A stretch of 64,000 nucleotides of DNA from positions 153,039,293 through 153,103,292 of the forward strand of contig CM043958.1 of the NCBI GenBank assembly GCA_014529385.2, read 5' to 3'. Made by a program: the position numbers and the translations under genes. Source of the stretch: Adiantum capillus-veneris (lineage: Eukaryota; Streptophyta; Polypodiopsida; Polypodiales; Pteridaceae). This document shows, one piece after another, positions 11,672 to 23,902 of the stretch. Each line of letters begins with the position of its first letter. The stretch's first letter is position 1. The notes beneath the pieces were generated by a model. It ran no database searches and was not told the origin of the DNA. It worked only from the letters and a program-made list of their open reading frames with translations.

Positions 11672-12744
11672 AAAGTATCAGTCTCAGATTTGGATCCTTA
11701 AAGAACAGACCAAACCTACGACATATTCGGTGTTTGGATTCAAACAAATGTGCAACCCCATGATGCAAGACGGACCAAAGTACAAGAGCATCCAATGTCA
11801 ATTAAACAAAGAGCAGCTTAATTAGAATGCTTATTATTTCACCGCTCTAAAACATTATGCCATATAGGAAACCTCAATATCGAATGCCAATAAGCATATT
11901 GCTTATACCCTTCTTTTGCACAATATTGATTTTTTCCATGCATTGACCGAGTATGCATATAGGGCTACAATACATGGCCTGCATTTGCACAATTTTGATA
12001 CCCATGCACAACACATACCCTGGGGTGGTACAACATCATCCAGGAGGACCCCAACTAGGAGGGCGGGAGGCATTGCCAATGCCGACCCACAAGAAGCATA
12101 AAAGTGTGCTAAAAAGGGCATTGTTTTCTATGTTTTTGGGTTTTTTTTGTTTGATTACAGAACATTTTGGTGAGCCCAAGGACTCATACCCTTATCTAAC
12201 TTGATTCTACTGATACATGAGGACAATTGCAAAAAATGAGCCTGTAGGTGTGTGTATATTGTAAAAATAATAGTTTTTCAAACCAAAATATGATAAAACA
12301 AAGCAATCTGGCCAAAATTATTACAAATAAATGTACATAGTGGCTTATCATGCTATTTTTGAATCACTTTGACTTATTTGTATTTTTCAAAATTGATTTG
12401 CTATTTTTTGTTTTTTTTTGTAAATTTTTGAAGAAAAAACAAAGAAAAATAGAAAAAGTAGGCGAGATGGTGATGTAATGACAAAAGAAAAATACGAGGG
12501 TGATCAACAAGTCAAGGGAAACATATGGTGAATTTGCAGTGCAATTATGAGAACGTTGCGAAAAGTCCAATCCATCCAGTTTTTGGGGAAAATGACAAAT
12601 TTTCGAGAGTTGGGCCAACGGAGTTCAAATTGAGAAATTTTTGAGCCTAAAGTGTGTTTTGGAATGAGATAGAAGGTGGCAAGTGGTTTCGAGACCCTCG
12701 ATATAAGATATTTTGACCCCAGTTACTAGCTCATTTTCACTATT
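11672..12744. other. E2 spacer without gene
   Basis: This is the tail of the retropepsin region followed by AT-rich non-coding sequence. The stretch near 12600-12650 (AGAAATTTTTGAGCCTA) matches E3 near 54905-54920 (AGAAATTTTTGAGTCTA). This supports homology of the whole intervening region in the two elements. Confidence 0.5.
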
Positions 12745-12915
12745 TACAATTTGAGAGAGCTTGAGAGACCTAGAGCGCGTGAAACTTCTATGGCTTGAGA
12801 GAGCTACAATTTGAGAGAGCTTGAGAGACCTAGAGCGCGTGAAACTTCTATGGCTTGAGAGAACTACAATTTGAGAGAGCTTGAGAGACCTAGAGCGCGT
12901 GAAACTTCTATGGCT
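12745..12915. repeat. Three tandem copies of a 60-bp unit
   Basis: Near-identical 60-bp units begin at about 12745, 12805 and 12865; each contains TTGAGAGAGCTTGAGAGACC and AGAGCGCGTGAAACTTC. Because 60 is a multiple of three, a minus-strand frame (13074-12625) runs through all three as a repeated 20-residue unit (RSFTRSRSLKLSQI core). No other support for a protein exists. High identity suggests a recent local expansion inside E2. Confidence 0.9.
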
Positions 12916-13757
12916 TTGTACAACACCCATGACACATTGGTCAACACTAGATATGAGAGATAGGATCATTACCATGTGCTCTTCATGTTCAATGCTAACT
13001 TCAACGTGAAAAACTAACAAAAGCGGCAATGTGGCATCGACGAGAGCAAAACGAGACCGTAACTCAATGATCATAACCCGATAGCTACAAGAATTGATAG
13101 GGGGTTGACCCTAGGCTACATGAGCATGTATATGCCCTTCCATACCAGTTTAGGTTATAAATAAAAACCCTAACATTCTCGGGCCCTGTAGAAGACAATC
13201 TGAGACAGGTCGCCAAAATGGCACGAAACTTCATGGTAGGTGCCCCTAGGGGTTTTCTGCAAGCCCATGTAATTTCCTCCATAAACAAACTACCAAAAGT
13301 GGTTCAAAATGTCGATCTTTGCTTTGGACATGCAAAGCGTCATTTGGCTCTCACAGCCAGATGGAGGGTCCGTTTGCCACCAAACTTCATGAGCAGCATC
13401 GACATACCTTCGCTAATCAAGACATGTGGTCAAACATCAAGAAAATTTGTCGCCGGACTATCACCCAACTAAAATATGCTTTCAAAGAGACAAATCATCA
13501 TAAAGGACATCCATAAGGCCGAACGCTACACTAACGGCATGGAAAGGTGCCCCCCAACATCTACAAGCTTAGGTGATCAAGCTCAAGTGAAATCATCGTG
13601 GAAAGTCATCTCCAAGAGCAGAAATTGACTTCAGAGTCCAAAGTAACAAGGAGTTTCTAAGCTAAGCTAATGAATTTCAAAGTTGAACTAGAGCTGAAAG
13701 GGCTTAGGGCACTTGCATAGATCTTCCCCATGCATTGAAACAAAAAAAATCATCCCA

Positions 13758-14919
13758 GACATCATATGTGTATGATGTCTAGTGGGACTTTTTACACATG
13801 CAAATGGTAAGTTTTCCACACCAGCCTCTTCATCATGCTTATTACAACTCACATACCAAGTTTCATGCAAATTGGACCACATAAAGCCACCATTTGGTCA
13901 AAAACTGCTAAGTTGGAGTCCTCTAGCAAAATATGGTTTTATCCATAGGAAGAATGCTCCAAACTCAGGGAAACTTGACACAAGGCATGCACATAGCATA
14001 AACATCCTATCCCAATGCTCACATTTTAGTTTTTCAAGAATATACATCATACCGCGTATGATGTTGACCTGTTAAATGGAGATTCTATCAAAATTTTGAC
14101 TATCTAGAATTCAGTATCATGTCATATATAGCCTCTACACCAAATTTGGGCATGAATGGGCTAGTTTTGGACATTAAACACCTCTTTTTCCAAATTCAAG
14201 TGTCAAAAACACCTTTCATTGCTTTGGGCACATGAGCACTTATTCAAATTCAAATCTCAACACATCAGAATGGTGCACACATCATAAGCAAGCTATAGAT
14301 CAAGTCTGAGCCAAGAAAGCCAACCTAGACATCATACACGTATGATGTCTAGACCCTTTCATTTGACATGATGTAGTGTTTTTGAGACCTCGGGTGCCTT
14401 TATCACATCTTTACTAGCTTGCCATCCAATTTTCATCATATTTGGATATTAATTGACCTATTTGAACCCATATGGCAGAAATCTAAGTTTACAAATCCCA
14501 TTCTTGGCTTTTAACACCCATTTTCAAGCTCAATTTCAATTTTGATGCTATAGGCACCATACACATGCTATGAACATCCTATCATATGAGTTTAAAGCTA
14601 TTTGTAGACAAAAGACATCATACATGTATGATATCCTAAAGTGTCAAATTGGCAATTTGAGGTGGTTTTGACCTATCAATGCTCTTATCATATGCTCATG
14701 AGTCCATACCACAAGCTTCAAGTCATTGGAACCCCATATACCCCAATTCTAGCCATTCTATCATTTCAAGGTTTGAAAAGAGCTTATAAGCCAAAATCTT
14801 GCTCATTACATGTTCAAATCCAATCCTAGGTATATATGTGTGATGTACATGCTATAAGCTATGCACCTGTGAATGTTCACCTTATTCTGAGCACCTAGAC
14901 ATCATACAGGTATGATGTT
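13758..14919. repeat. Array A: five palindromes at exact 285-bp spacing
   Basis: A 22-bp palindrome with arms GACATCATAC and GTATGATGTC and a 2-bp spacer occurs at 13758-13779, 14043-14065 (3-bp spacer), 14328-14349 (perfect, extended to 13-bp arms), 14614-14635 and 14898-14919. Start-to-start distances are 285, 285, 286 and 284. The sequence between palindromes is strongly diverged, but a phrase about 90 bp after each one (ACCAAGTTTCATGCAAATTG, CACCAAATTTGGGCATG) is recognisable. This marks them as monomers of one old tandem repeat. The array ends about 170 bp before the start of ORF-X. Function unknown; the conserved palindrome in a decayed monomer suggests a binding site for a dimeric protein or a nucleic-acid dimerisation signal. 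Confidence 0.88.
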
Positions 14920-15087
14920 TCACATCAAAATTCAAGCATCGAAATGCACTTTTGTCAACTTGCATAGCATCCTTAGGCCCTAATTATCTTGTGAATTAAT
15001 TTAGAAATCATTTGGATAGCTAAAAGATAATCAATTGTCGAAATTGGTAAAAGACTTACTTTTGGACTTGGAGTGCACACAGGATCA

Positions 15088-17927
15088 ATGGAAGCCGATA
15101 ACTCACCAGTAAAGAAAAAAAGTCTCACCTTGAAAGACATCATTACAGCAGTGGAGCCCTTCACAATTCCCAATGAAACATTGAAGCCGACAAAGCATGG
15201 ATGGACAAAACAACTCTAGAAGTGGAGGGCATAAACCTGTACTACCAAGGGACCTTTCAGGATCCACAAGGTAATACAGCGGATGTGCCAATGATTCCAA
15301 GGGAAATCATTGAATATCCAAACAAAGAAGGCATCAACAATCACCTAGAAAGGGTGGATCTACATGGATATTTTTTATCTGTGTTGACAGGTGTTGATTT
15401 TTAAAGAATCTATGAGCTGACTACTATAATCAAGAAAGATGGAAAAGCAATCATCACTACACTTGAGGGGGAAAGTAAAGAAGTGACAATTACACCTCAG
15501 CTCATTGTAGATGCGTTGGGGTTACACAATGATGGTAGTCTCGTTAGGGAAAGAAGAGACGGATAGAGGTATGTTCCCAAAAGAAGACCAATCCCATTTT
15601 TGACAACATGGTGGATCCAAGAGGACCACAAGTCAAAAATCATCCCACATCGAGAGGTTGATCAAGCAATTCAAGGCCAAACAATCACTAAAGGGTGATT
15701 TTGAGGAGTATTGGGTTCCAGGACCAAAGAAAATGGGCAGCGGTTTCTCTCGAGCCTTAGAGGATCAATTTGATCACTATATCCAAGCATATGAAGAGTC
15801 CAAGAAGGTGATACAACAAAATCTAGAACCCTTCACTGCTGAGGAACTACAAGATATTAAGAGGAATTTGCAAGAGCAACTTGAAGCACGGGGAGAAGAG
15901 AAAAAGACTCCAAAGAGGAAGGGTGTAGTACAACACCACCAACATCTCCCCCGGGATACACCCAATAACCTCCAACCCTAAAACCCTCAACCTCTCAACA
16001 AAATAATTCATAAAAAAAGACATCAAAGGCTGAGTTAACGCCAGAGGAAAAAGAAAAGACCAAAAGATGCACCTATGACGATCTCGTCAAAGCTGAGAGA
16101 GGATGCTTTTGAGGTTGTGTATGGCACCTCAATCCTGCCATGGGCTGCAAAGAAAGAAGAAAAAGTTGAGGAGAAGCAACAAGGCTAGGACACCCCAAGA
16201 AGGGCACCAGAATTTCATTTATCATTACCTATAGTATCGAGCTTGGTAGTACAAATCCCACCAGTGCCAAGATGGAGACCTCTAGAGAACCCGTGGCAAC
16301 CTCCTCCAGTGGGAGTGCTACTAAGTATGGGCCACCAATCCCCATGGCAGGACCATTGCCTAGGCAAGTTGCAAAAAGTGTGGTAGCAGCAAATGAAGAA
16401 GATATGAGAACTACCCACCAAATTTTGGACAAAATCAGAACCACGTCTCTCACTATAGTTGAGAGAAACAGCACGCTCAAGACGAGAGATGAAAACTTAA
16501 TAGGAGAGCATGACAACCTCACCAAAAAATGCAAAGAGCTATTTAGAGAGCAAAAAGCACAGAGAGAGAGCAAGAAGCACAAAGCAAAGAAAGAAGCTGA
16601 AGCAAAAAGAGATACCCTCACCCTCCAAATGGCTGAGGCTACAACAGGAGAAAGAGAAGACAGAAGATGAGCCGGAGTCAACTCATGATGAAATTATAGA
16701 GCTTAAAGCTAAATTAGAGCTCCAAGAATTGACCATAGAAAGACTCAAAGAACAGCAATGAGAGCTCCAAAAGAGAACGACCAATTGAAGCACCAATTGG
16801 AAATGCTGCAATATTTTCTAGTCAACAATGCAAAATAAGCCACAAGAAGAGATGAAATTGTACAACAGAAACTAATAGAATTGAGACAAGAAGCGGAGAG
16901 AGCATGGGTCCAAGCCACAGATCCGGGTCCAAGCGCCTCATGAGTCCATGCCCGACAAGAGCTTATGGAGATTCCAAAAAGCCGAAGGAACCTATATTGG
17001 TGGAGATACCTCCACAGATTCAAGAAGAAGGGTAGGAGCTCACGGTGGAGGAGGAGGCCCATCTTTGAACTTTAATAGAGCAAGCCACTAAAGAGACTGC
17101 TAGAGTAGCCAAGACTAGGAAAAGAGGATGCTACACTCTGTGGGGGTGCTAAGGCTGGATACAAATGTAATCAAAGAAGAATGCATGCATCCATCCCTCC
17201 CTTACCCTTTGCTCAAATATGAAGTGCTCACAATGAAGAAACAAATTGAGGCAGAGGAGTGACACCGCTCTTTGAAAGTGACATAAAAGATCAAGCAGTC
17301 TCTGAGAGAATAGTAGACTCACAGCCAAAGTGGAGAAAAGGCTAGATCACAAAGTACCCGGCATACCTAGTATGTCTGGTTGATGCCATAAAGTCTGTCA
17401 AAGATGATGTCTCTTTTTGCCTAGTACCAAGGCTGCGCACATGGAAAAACCACGCAAGGTTTTTGGAGAAGCATCCAATATGGCTAAATTTCCCTAAGCT
17501 TCTACCACCCAAAGAAGGAGAGAGAAAAAGTGGGACTTACATGGTGAAAACCCTAGCGGGCACCATTAAACTCTTCACTGGATCTCCTAATTTGACGTGC
17601 ATGATGCTCAAGAAAACCAACAAAACATTGCTAGCTTGCATGGAGGTGTTCGCATCGCAGAAAGCTACAGACTCATGTCTACTGTCAATGGGTGACACTC
17701 TCCTCAAATTGACTTACAACCTCTCCACTCAATCCTCACCACAAGTGATACACCACTTCTACCAACGGTTGATGTTTTATCCTAGCTTCCACATGCAAGC
17801 CTTTGAAGAGGCCTTCTACACAAGTTTTTTCACATACGACAACAAAACTTTTGGACCAACAATGAGCATCAGCAACATGAGATATGAATCTTACTTGAAG
17901 ATGATTAAGCCATCGAGGTTCTATTGA
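15088..17927 (+). pseudogene. E2 ORF-X: long coiled-coil-rich retroelement frame, broken
   Basis: An ATG at 15088 opens a frame (SPVKKKSLTLKDIITAVEPF) that shifts after about 45 codons and continues at 15201-15564 with one TAA at 15402. This part contains IYELTTIIKKDGK, then VTITPQLIVDALGL, matching AYEQISSIKEDGS and VEVVITKKIVVEA of E3 near 56720-56830. Charged coiled-coil segments follow (15658-15981; 16272-16761, rich in K, E, Q, A). The C-terminal block, 17463-17927, has YMVKTLAGTIKLF, then FYQRLMFYPS and AFEEAFYTSFFT, matching YMVKTLTGAMTFF, FYARCMFLPS and AFEEAFCTGFFT of E3. Its place between the repeat array and the PPT is that of an extra or env-like frame of a retroelement, but no membrane segment or signal peptide is evident. 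I do not recognise the family. Confidence 0.6.
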
Positions 17928-17992
17928 GCAAAGTAACGAACTAAAGACCAGACAAAGACATGGACAATTCATGTTAGGGATGACGTGGACGT

Positions 17993-18003
17993 GGAGGGGG
18001 GAG
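17993..18003 (+). other. E2 polypurine tract and LTR start
   Basis: GGAGGGGGGAG is followed at 18004 by TGTGACTGGAGG, a TG start as expected for the 3' LTR of a plus-strand element. It lies about 65 bp after the ORF-X stop, as in E3. The LTR's 3' end was not found. Confidence 0.65.
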
Positions 18004-18189
18004 TGTGACTGGAGGAACATTGAGAAGGATCACCCATTTTTTGTAGTGTTTAATTCTGATAGGTTTGAGAGATTATTGTTGATGGGAATGTGCCTCTCAA
18101 GAGAAATTTATACAAGCCAAAGTTTTGTAACCCTAAGGAGACTTTTGAATTAATCAATCTTTGTGTTTACTGTTTTCCATGTCTGTGTG

Positions 18190-18192
<3 letters not shown>

Positions 18193-18267
<75 letters not shown>
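18193..18267. repeat. (GA)n microsatellite
   Basis: About 37 GA units with one AAA interruption near 18248-18250, inside the presumed E2 LTR. Other LTR-type regions in the window (about 459-477, 23309-23327, 23438-23578) also carry GA/CT runs. Confidence 0.95.
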
Positions 18268-19819
18268 GTCTTATCTCTTCACTACGTGTGCTAGGGTGCA
18301 GCCATTGCAAAGGCGAAACCATCAGCAAGTTAGCAACAACGAGGGATGCGCATGGATGCTAAGCTTGCGAGTTTTTGGTTCCGTCGTGGGGAGGGCTCCC
18401 ATGAGCTTCTGAGTGATTTATCTTGCAAATAGTGTGTCTATTTTGTGATTTCTTCATAGGTTCATAGTGAGAAGAGATACACATTAGGATGATGCATGTT
18501 GAGAATTGGTGACCTGCAATAGATTGTTTGTCTTCATACATGATTTCTGCACCAAGTAGTTATGGCTGGGATATAGGGTCAAAGTCCATGGGGTGGCTAC
18601 CTCTTGGTGAGTAGAGGATTCCCTGTGAGTTTTGAGGCAATTTGAGGACTTTTGGTCTTGATTTTGGTAGCATGAGCGTGTAGGTCGTATTGCAGTCCCA
18701 AGCACATATGATATCTGGGTTTGATTTCCTTGAGTAGCAATTGTCTTAGAAGGTCAAGTAGGTGATTAACAACCATCTATTTTCTTCCATGCACCTATGG
18801 GTCGAGCTACATCCTTGGCAGACATTTTGGTATGTTGGTTTAGTTCTCGCTGTGCTAGCTGTCTGCTTTCAACATATCTGCCAATAATGCTGCAGTTAAA
18901 GATCAAGGAGCAAACTAAGAATTTTTTGTTCCTTTTGGACTTGCTAATGCTCAAATAGTATTTTAATACGCTCATGATCGATATCTCTCAAGAATAGGAT
19001 CATAACTCAACATCTTATGAAATAGTCAATTTAGCCTACATTTATAGTTCTGGAGACTTAATTGCTCCATATCCATCTTGAGGTGAGGATATACTTTCAA
19101 GTGTGGGAGGATGCAAGATCTTCAAAATTTTGGTCTCTTTTGAAACTAAGATAAATAATTTTCTAGGTGCACATAAATTTTCTTTCATCGTTTTAGTATA
19201 GAATGGTTGATATGCAATGTTGTATGTTTTAAAGTGGAAAGCGAGGCTGTTTCCAAGTTCTACTAGGTTAGATGGACAACTGTTTATTTTTAAAAAAAAT
19301 TGCTTCTCTTGCTTTTTATGCCTTGCAATCCTTTTTAGCAAAAGGAAGGGTTGGATCCCATTATGATAGGTCCAAAGATAAATCTGAAGCTGTTGTCATC
19401 TTAATGCGTATTCGCTTGACAATATTTAATTGGTCAAAGACACTCTTCTAGAGTTGGAGACACTGAAAGTGATAGTTCTTTGAGATTTTATCTTGCCAGT
19501 TTAGCCACTTTGATGAGCATTTCAGTCATTGTATACATTTGTTTTGGGTTTAGAAGTCAATTACCATCAAACTTCATATGGAAACGCATAAACCCTGACA
19601 ATGATGTACATGCCAAGTTCGTGGAGATAACCTGTAACCAAATCAAGCACAAATTGATCAATTGACAATAGCAAAAGCCCGGCTAACTCACACATCAAGT
19701 ACTGTCAAAATACAACAGAAGCTGTCTAAGAGAACTGTCAGCAAATATGGCGATCAATGTAATGAAAGAAGTGAGCAAAACCGCTCAAATGATGCCAAAA
19801 AATTTGCTCTAATCCAAGA
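18268..19819. other. No supported gene
   Basis: AT-rich sequence with short open stretches on both strands that match nothing I recognise. It probably consists of LTR remainder and decayed repeats. Confidence 0.4.
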
Positions 19820-19994
19820 GCACTATGTGGTAACCAATGAAACTATCATCAACAATCTCCCTTCTGAAGAGATTACCACATACATGTCAAATGACATAAT
19901 TCGTCTAAAAGCACTATGTGGTAACCGATGAAACTATCATCAACAATCTCCCTCCTGAAGAGATTACCACATACATGTCAAATGACATAATTCG
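19820..19994. repeat. 91-bp tandem duplication
   Basis: Two copies (19820-19910 and 19911-about 19994) start GCACTATGTGGTAACC and end ATGACATAATTCG. They differ at only a few positions, so the duplication is younger than the surrounding sequence. Confidence 0.9.
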
Positions 19995-21220
19995 GTGAGC
20001 AAACACTCTCATAATGTGATGCCAAAACACTATGGCAAAGCAAACACCGAGTGAAAAATGCAATCAAAACACGTCTACAAACCACGCACATAAACAAATA
20101 AACTTGCAAGAAAAATCTGATAGAGTTTCGACAGTATTTGGCTATCTAACCATAATAACCATACATGCCGTAAACATGCTCAAAACCATGAGCAAATCAT
20201 GCGCAAAATTTGCACTCAAGCATACGTGAGCTTCCCCAAAGTCTCAACTCCCTAAACTTGGAACACAATCCTGTAATCCGAAACACAAAATGCATCAACC
20301 GCACTCTACAAGCGAGGCATATACTAGCATAAACCTGGATGCAAACCAACCAAAATATGGCACAAATTGATGCTCAAAATATCTAAAAATCATCCCACAT
20401 ATGCCATTGCAAGGCGAATAATATCATTCGCCAAAAAGCACACATCATGTGCATCCACATGGCAATATAATTAAGCATCAAGCATGTATTAAATGTGTAT
20501 CAAATAAGCATCCGAATCAACTGAAAAATTAGCTCACAATCATGCCAGAAATGTTTGCAAAACTCTCTACAAATCCGTACACCACACTCTCAAAATATGC
20601 TTAAGTGCATAAGTCAATGCACATAACCTGTGAGATGAATCCACTCTCGAATCCTAAGAGTCCACAAGGATGCATACATCCACAAAGTGTTCTCAACGTA
20701 TGCACATAAATTTGTTGAAAATTTCAACTCACACTCTTCACTGAGAGAAAAACATCAATGTGTAAAACAAGAGAATGACAAAGCTCAATCCGAGCTCTCC
20801 AAATCACCATAATAGGCATACATAATCTTCAACATTTTGAATACCCTGCAGTCAACTAGCCCATATCTCTCAAATCGTTTAGAATTTGCAAAAACTTCCT
20901 TCTACAAAGTTGTAGATCTCAAAAAAAAGTTTTAGAGAGGGAATGGACTTGAAATGGGTTGTTTTTACAGGTCAAAATAGATATGTAAAAATTTGCAACT
21001 GTGTACCCGACACATGCAGGCAATGTGCCAAACGTACAACAAAATTAGTGCTAAACTTGGAAAAACTTTAAAGTGGAAAGTTGTAGACCACGACATTTCC
21101 GGTGAGGTTAATAGGAATCAAGCTAAAAATTGACCTTTTATGGTCAAAATAATGCTAAAAATTTCACAGCTTCACCGCATTCTTTGCCACATTGTCGTCG
21201 TGCTCTTTGCATTGCCATGA
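19995..21220. other. Non-coding stretch, possible internal part of a minus-strand element
   Basis: No coding sequence is visible on either strand. If the primer site at 21221 is genuine, this is the leader or internal region of a non-autonomous, LARD-like element read leftward. Confidence 0.35.
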
Positions 21221-21236
21221 GCTCTGATACCAGTTG
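21221..21236 (-). other. Initiator-tRNA-Met-type primer-binding site beside an LTR end, minus strand
   Basis: On the minus strand the sequence reads GTGCACTTCA, then AC, then TGGTATCAGAGC (21232-21221). TGGTATCAGAGC is the usual plant copia-type primer site complementary to initiator tRNA-Met, and a CA dinucleotide 2 bp before it is the expected LTR end. The LTR would lie to the right, possibly from about 21530 (TGTGTCGGTGGC on the minus strand) down to 21235. No partner LTR was found. Confidence 0.65.
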
Positions 21237-22387
21237 AAGTGCACGAGTGGGAGCGTGTGTGAGTGTGTGCGGCAATGGATAAGAGAGAAAAAGAGGAGAC
21301 CTTGTGTTTGTAGGGGCTAAAACTCACTCTCAATATGTGAGTCCCCTTATCCTATTATGTACATAATGAATAAGCATAGTGGACGGGCGGCTAGCCTAAC
21401 CGGCCACATGGGGCTTTACCCCAATAGAAGCCACCTTGTGATGATTAAGGATGAATCTTGCACTTTGGACATCCTCAATACCTATAATCTTGCAAGGTCG
21501 TAGGGTCCAATGTTTAGCCACCGACACAGTTTTGATTTGACCGTTGGTCAAGTTAATATCCAAATCAAGGTTAGATGTCTTGACTTCCAATGAAATGGAA
21601 TCCATTTTCCCTTTTTGCATACCACCTATCATAACTAAGTCACACATAAAAAGAGGACCTTGTTTTTATGTATCTCATGCAAAAAACACAATGCACTTGT
21701 AATGATCGTCATTATGGAAACCTTCTACATAACCCTACTTGTCACTTAAGATAGCATTTAAAGCATCTAAAGATATATCTTTGCAACAAAAATAGTAGGT
21801 GTTTGAGAAAATGGTAAGGTCCTAAATACAAGCACAAACACATGAACAAGGCGAAACCAACTTAAGCCAACCAACCTTGAGGCTTTGCTAGGCATAAGAG
21901 AACCTTACAAATCATTCATCTCCTTTTTCTTGAAGCTAAGCATTGGCCATACGTTAGGGATTGGCCATTCAAGACTTTGAAGCACAGGGGAATATATGGC
22001 CTAAAGCTTACCAAACTCCTTGCCCTAGTGGCTATCACATAGTCGTGTGAGTAGAAAAATACACATCATTCGGCGAGATACTTTGTGGAGAAATTAGCAA
22101 GAATCACTTCACCAATGTGGGCATGCACAACATGAAGGTATGCAGATGGATTGAAGTGTTTGTTCTTCAAATAGGGTTGAAGAGAAGATGGTTGCACCAA
22201 CAAGTATGGTAGTAGAAACAACATCAATAAAACATGATAAACATTCAAAGTGGGTACGATTCTTGGACTAGACCAAAGAAATATACTCACAATTTTGAGA
22301 TAGCTCCTTCTATAGGTTGAAAAATGAACGTATTGAATGTCAAAAAAAGTATAGAAATGCTGCACAGTAGCACCCATGCCCTCTTTC
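21237..22387. other. Probable minus-strand LTR followed by unassigned sequence
   Basis: 21237-21530 is probably the LTR belonging to the primer site at 21221. From 21530 to 22387 short minus-strand open stretches exist but none is recognisable. Confidence 0.35.
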
Positions 22388-22692
22388 TTTTGCTTGAACC
22401 CAATAAAGCCTTCCCTTTTAATGACGGTCTTAGACATCTTGATGTCGCACTCGATGTGGTATCATTAATGTAGAGGGCTACATAAGGTCCCAAGTACCCT
22501 TCTCAAAAGCTATTGGTACTCAACACTATTTCTTTTGCTTGAACTCAACAAGCCTTCCCTTTTAATGACAGTCTTAGACATCTTGATGTCGCACTCAATG
22601 TGGTCCCAATAATGCACTCAATGTGGTCCCGATAATGCAGAGTGTTACATAAGCATCCAATTACCCTTCTCAAAAGTTGTTGGTACTCAACA
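22388..22692. repeat. Imperfect direct repeat of about 140-165 bp, two copies
   Basis: The unit runs from TTTGCTTGAACCCAAT through AAGCCTTCCCTTTTAATGAC, TTAGACATCTTGATGTCGCA and CCCTTCTCAAAAG to TTGGTACTCAAC. It is at 22388-22520 and again at about 22533-22692. The second copy holds an extra 23-bp duplication (ACTCAATGTGGTCCC units). The repeat straddles position 22601, where homology with the tandem unit begins, so 22601 is a recombination breakpoint and not the natural end of an element. Confidence 0.8.
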
Positions 22693-23279
22693 ACCCTCAA
22701 TATCCTTTGCATTGTGAAGTACAAGCTCTTGTATCTCCTATTTAGCTTTTCTATGAGTGGTGGAACTAGCCATCTTTGCTATATAGCAATGGAGACCTTG
22801 GGTTTGTGGAGAGATAATGGTAGAGAGAGAATGAGAGGATTGTGTAGAGTAAAGGAAAGAGGGAAGCATTTTGTAGAGGAGAAAAATGTTTTTTTGATAT
22901 TAGGACTTTTTTTTTTAGAGTGAGGGAGGACTTTGAGAGGGGAAAATGTCACTTTTGAGAATTTTTAAGAAAGTTAATTCTTTTGGTTTTTTTTTTGTGT
23001 ACGTATTTGTTTTTTTTAAAAGGGATGGGTGGGTCCTTTTCCCTCAAAGGGTCCCTCTAAATGAGGAATTCCAAAGACCGAGCAAGATTTGTTGAGCGAA
23101 CTAAACATCGAGCAAAACCAGCCAATCAAAGAGGATAGCATACATAGCATTGTCAAATCTTGGAACATTTTGACAATACTTCATTTCATGTGAAATTTCA
23201 TAAAGTTAGCAAACACTAAAAATTTGCTCATTATATTTCTCCACATCTAGAGGCATCTTCACATATGTAAGAAAAAACA
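22601..23279. repeat. Repeat X, copy 1 (679 bp)
   Basis: Starts TGGTCCCAATAATGC and ends GTAAGAAAAAACA. On the minus strand it contains a start-like ATGGCTAGTTCCACC (near 22772) followed by a stop-broken frame. It continues leftward without a break into the 22388-22692 repeat and rightward into the E3 LTR end, so this is probably the donor locus of the other copies. Confidence 0.85.
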
Positions 23280-23611
<332 letters not shown>

Positions 23612-23613
23612 TT

Positions 23614-23636
23614 TGGCACCGTTGCCGGGGATCGAA
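23614..23636 (+). other. E3 primer-binding site, tRNA-Asp type (unit 1)
   Basis: TGGCACCGTTGCCGGGG followed by ATCGAA is complementary to the 3' end of plant tRNA-Asp(GTC) with one mismatch (A for G at the fifth base). This primer type is known from the Athila/Tat branch of plant Ty3/gypsy elements. It fixes the LTR boundary and the plus orientation of E3. Confidence 0.9.
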
Positions 23637-23902
23637 GAGACCTAAACTAGGAAAACACGAGCATCTTGTGTAGTTGTCATGTAACTTCCTCTAGGATCAC
23701 CTAAAGTCAAAACTTTCTTTTTAAAACCACATAACTTAAGATTATCGTCTTTGTTGTGTAGGGGTAGCTTGGAAGTATATTGTACTTGCTAAGTACCTTT
23801 TAGGACTGTAGGATTGTAGGCTTAGATTGGATTTTGAGAATGATTGATGGATGAGACAAGTCTTAAGATCAAGCCTCAAAGAACCATAAAAAACAAGAAA
23901 AT

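Larger units (their letters stand above)
8985..18267 (+). mobile_element. E2: 5'-truncated giant Ty3/gypsy relative with retropepsin, 285-bp repeats and ORF-X
   Basis: The block starts at the basic linker that follows integrase in the E3 element (compare 53468) and runs to a polypurine tract and LTR start near 18004. In order it holds a basic linker and retropepsin-like domain (8985-9480), a tail interrupted by a solo LTR (10065-11666), non-coding sequence with a 60-bp repeat, an array of palindrome-bearing 285-bp repeats (13758-14919), a long broken frame (15088-17927) and the PPT. Gag, RT and integrase are absent. The same order occurs in E3 at 53468-59822, so this is a family structure and not a chance assembly. 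The right limit of the LTR is not determined. Confidence 0.7.

Noticed and set aside
12625-13074. Minus-strand protein of 149 codons
   Set aside because: Openness is explained by the 60-bp repeat being a multiple of three; the position within E2 spacer gives no support.
13758-14919. CRISPR-like array
   Set aside because: Plant nuclear context, 263-bp spacers that are themselves related monomers, and no cas genes.
22066-22437. Minus-strand open frame near repeat X
   Set aside because: No recognisable domain; part of a repeated non-coding unit.
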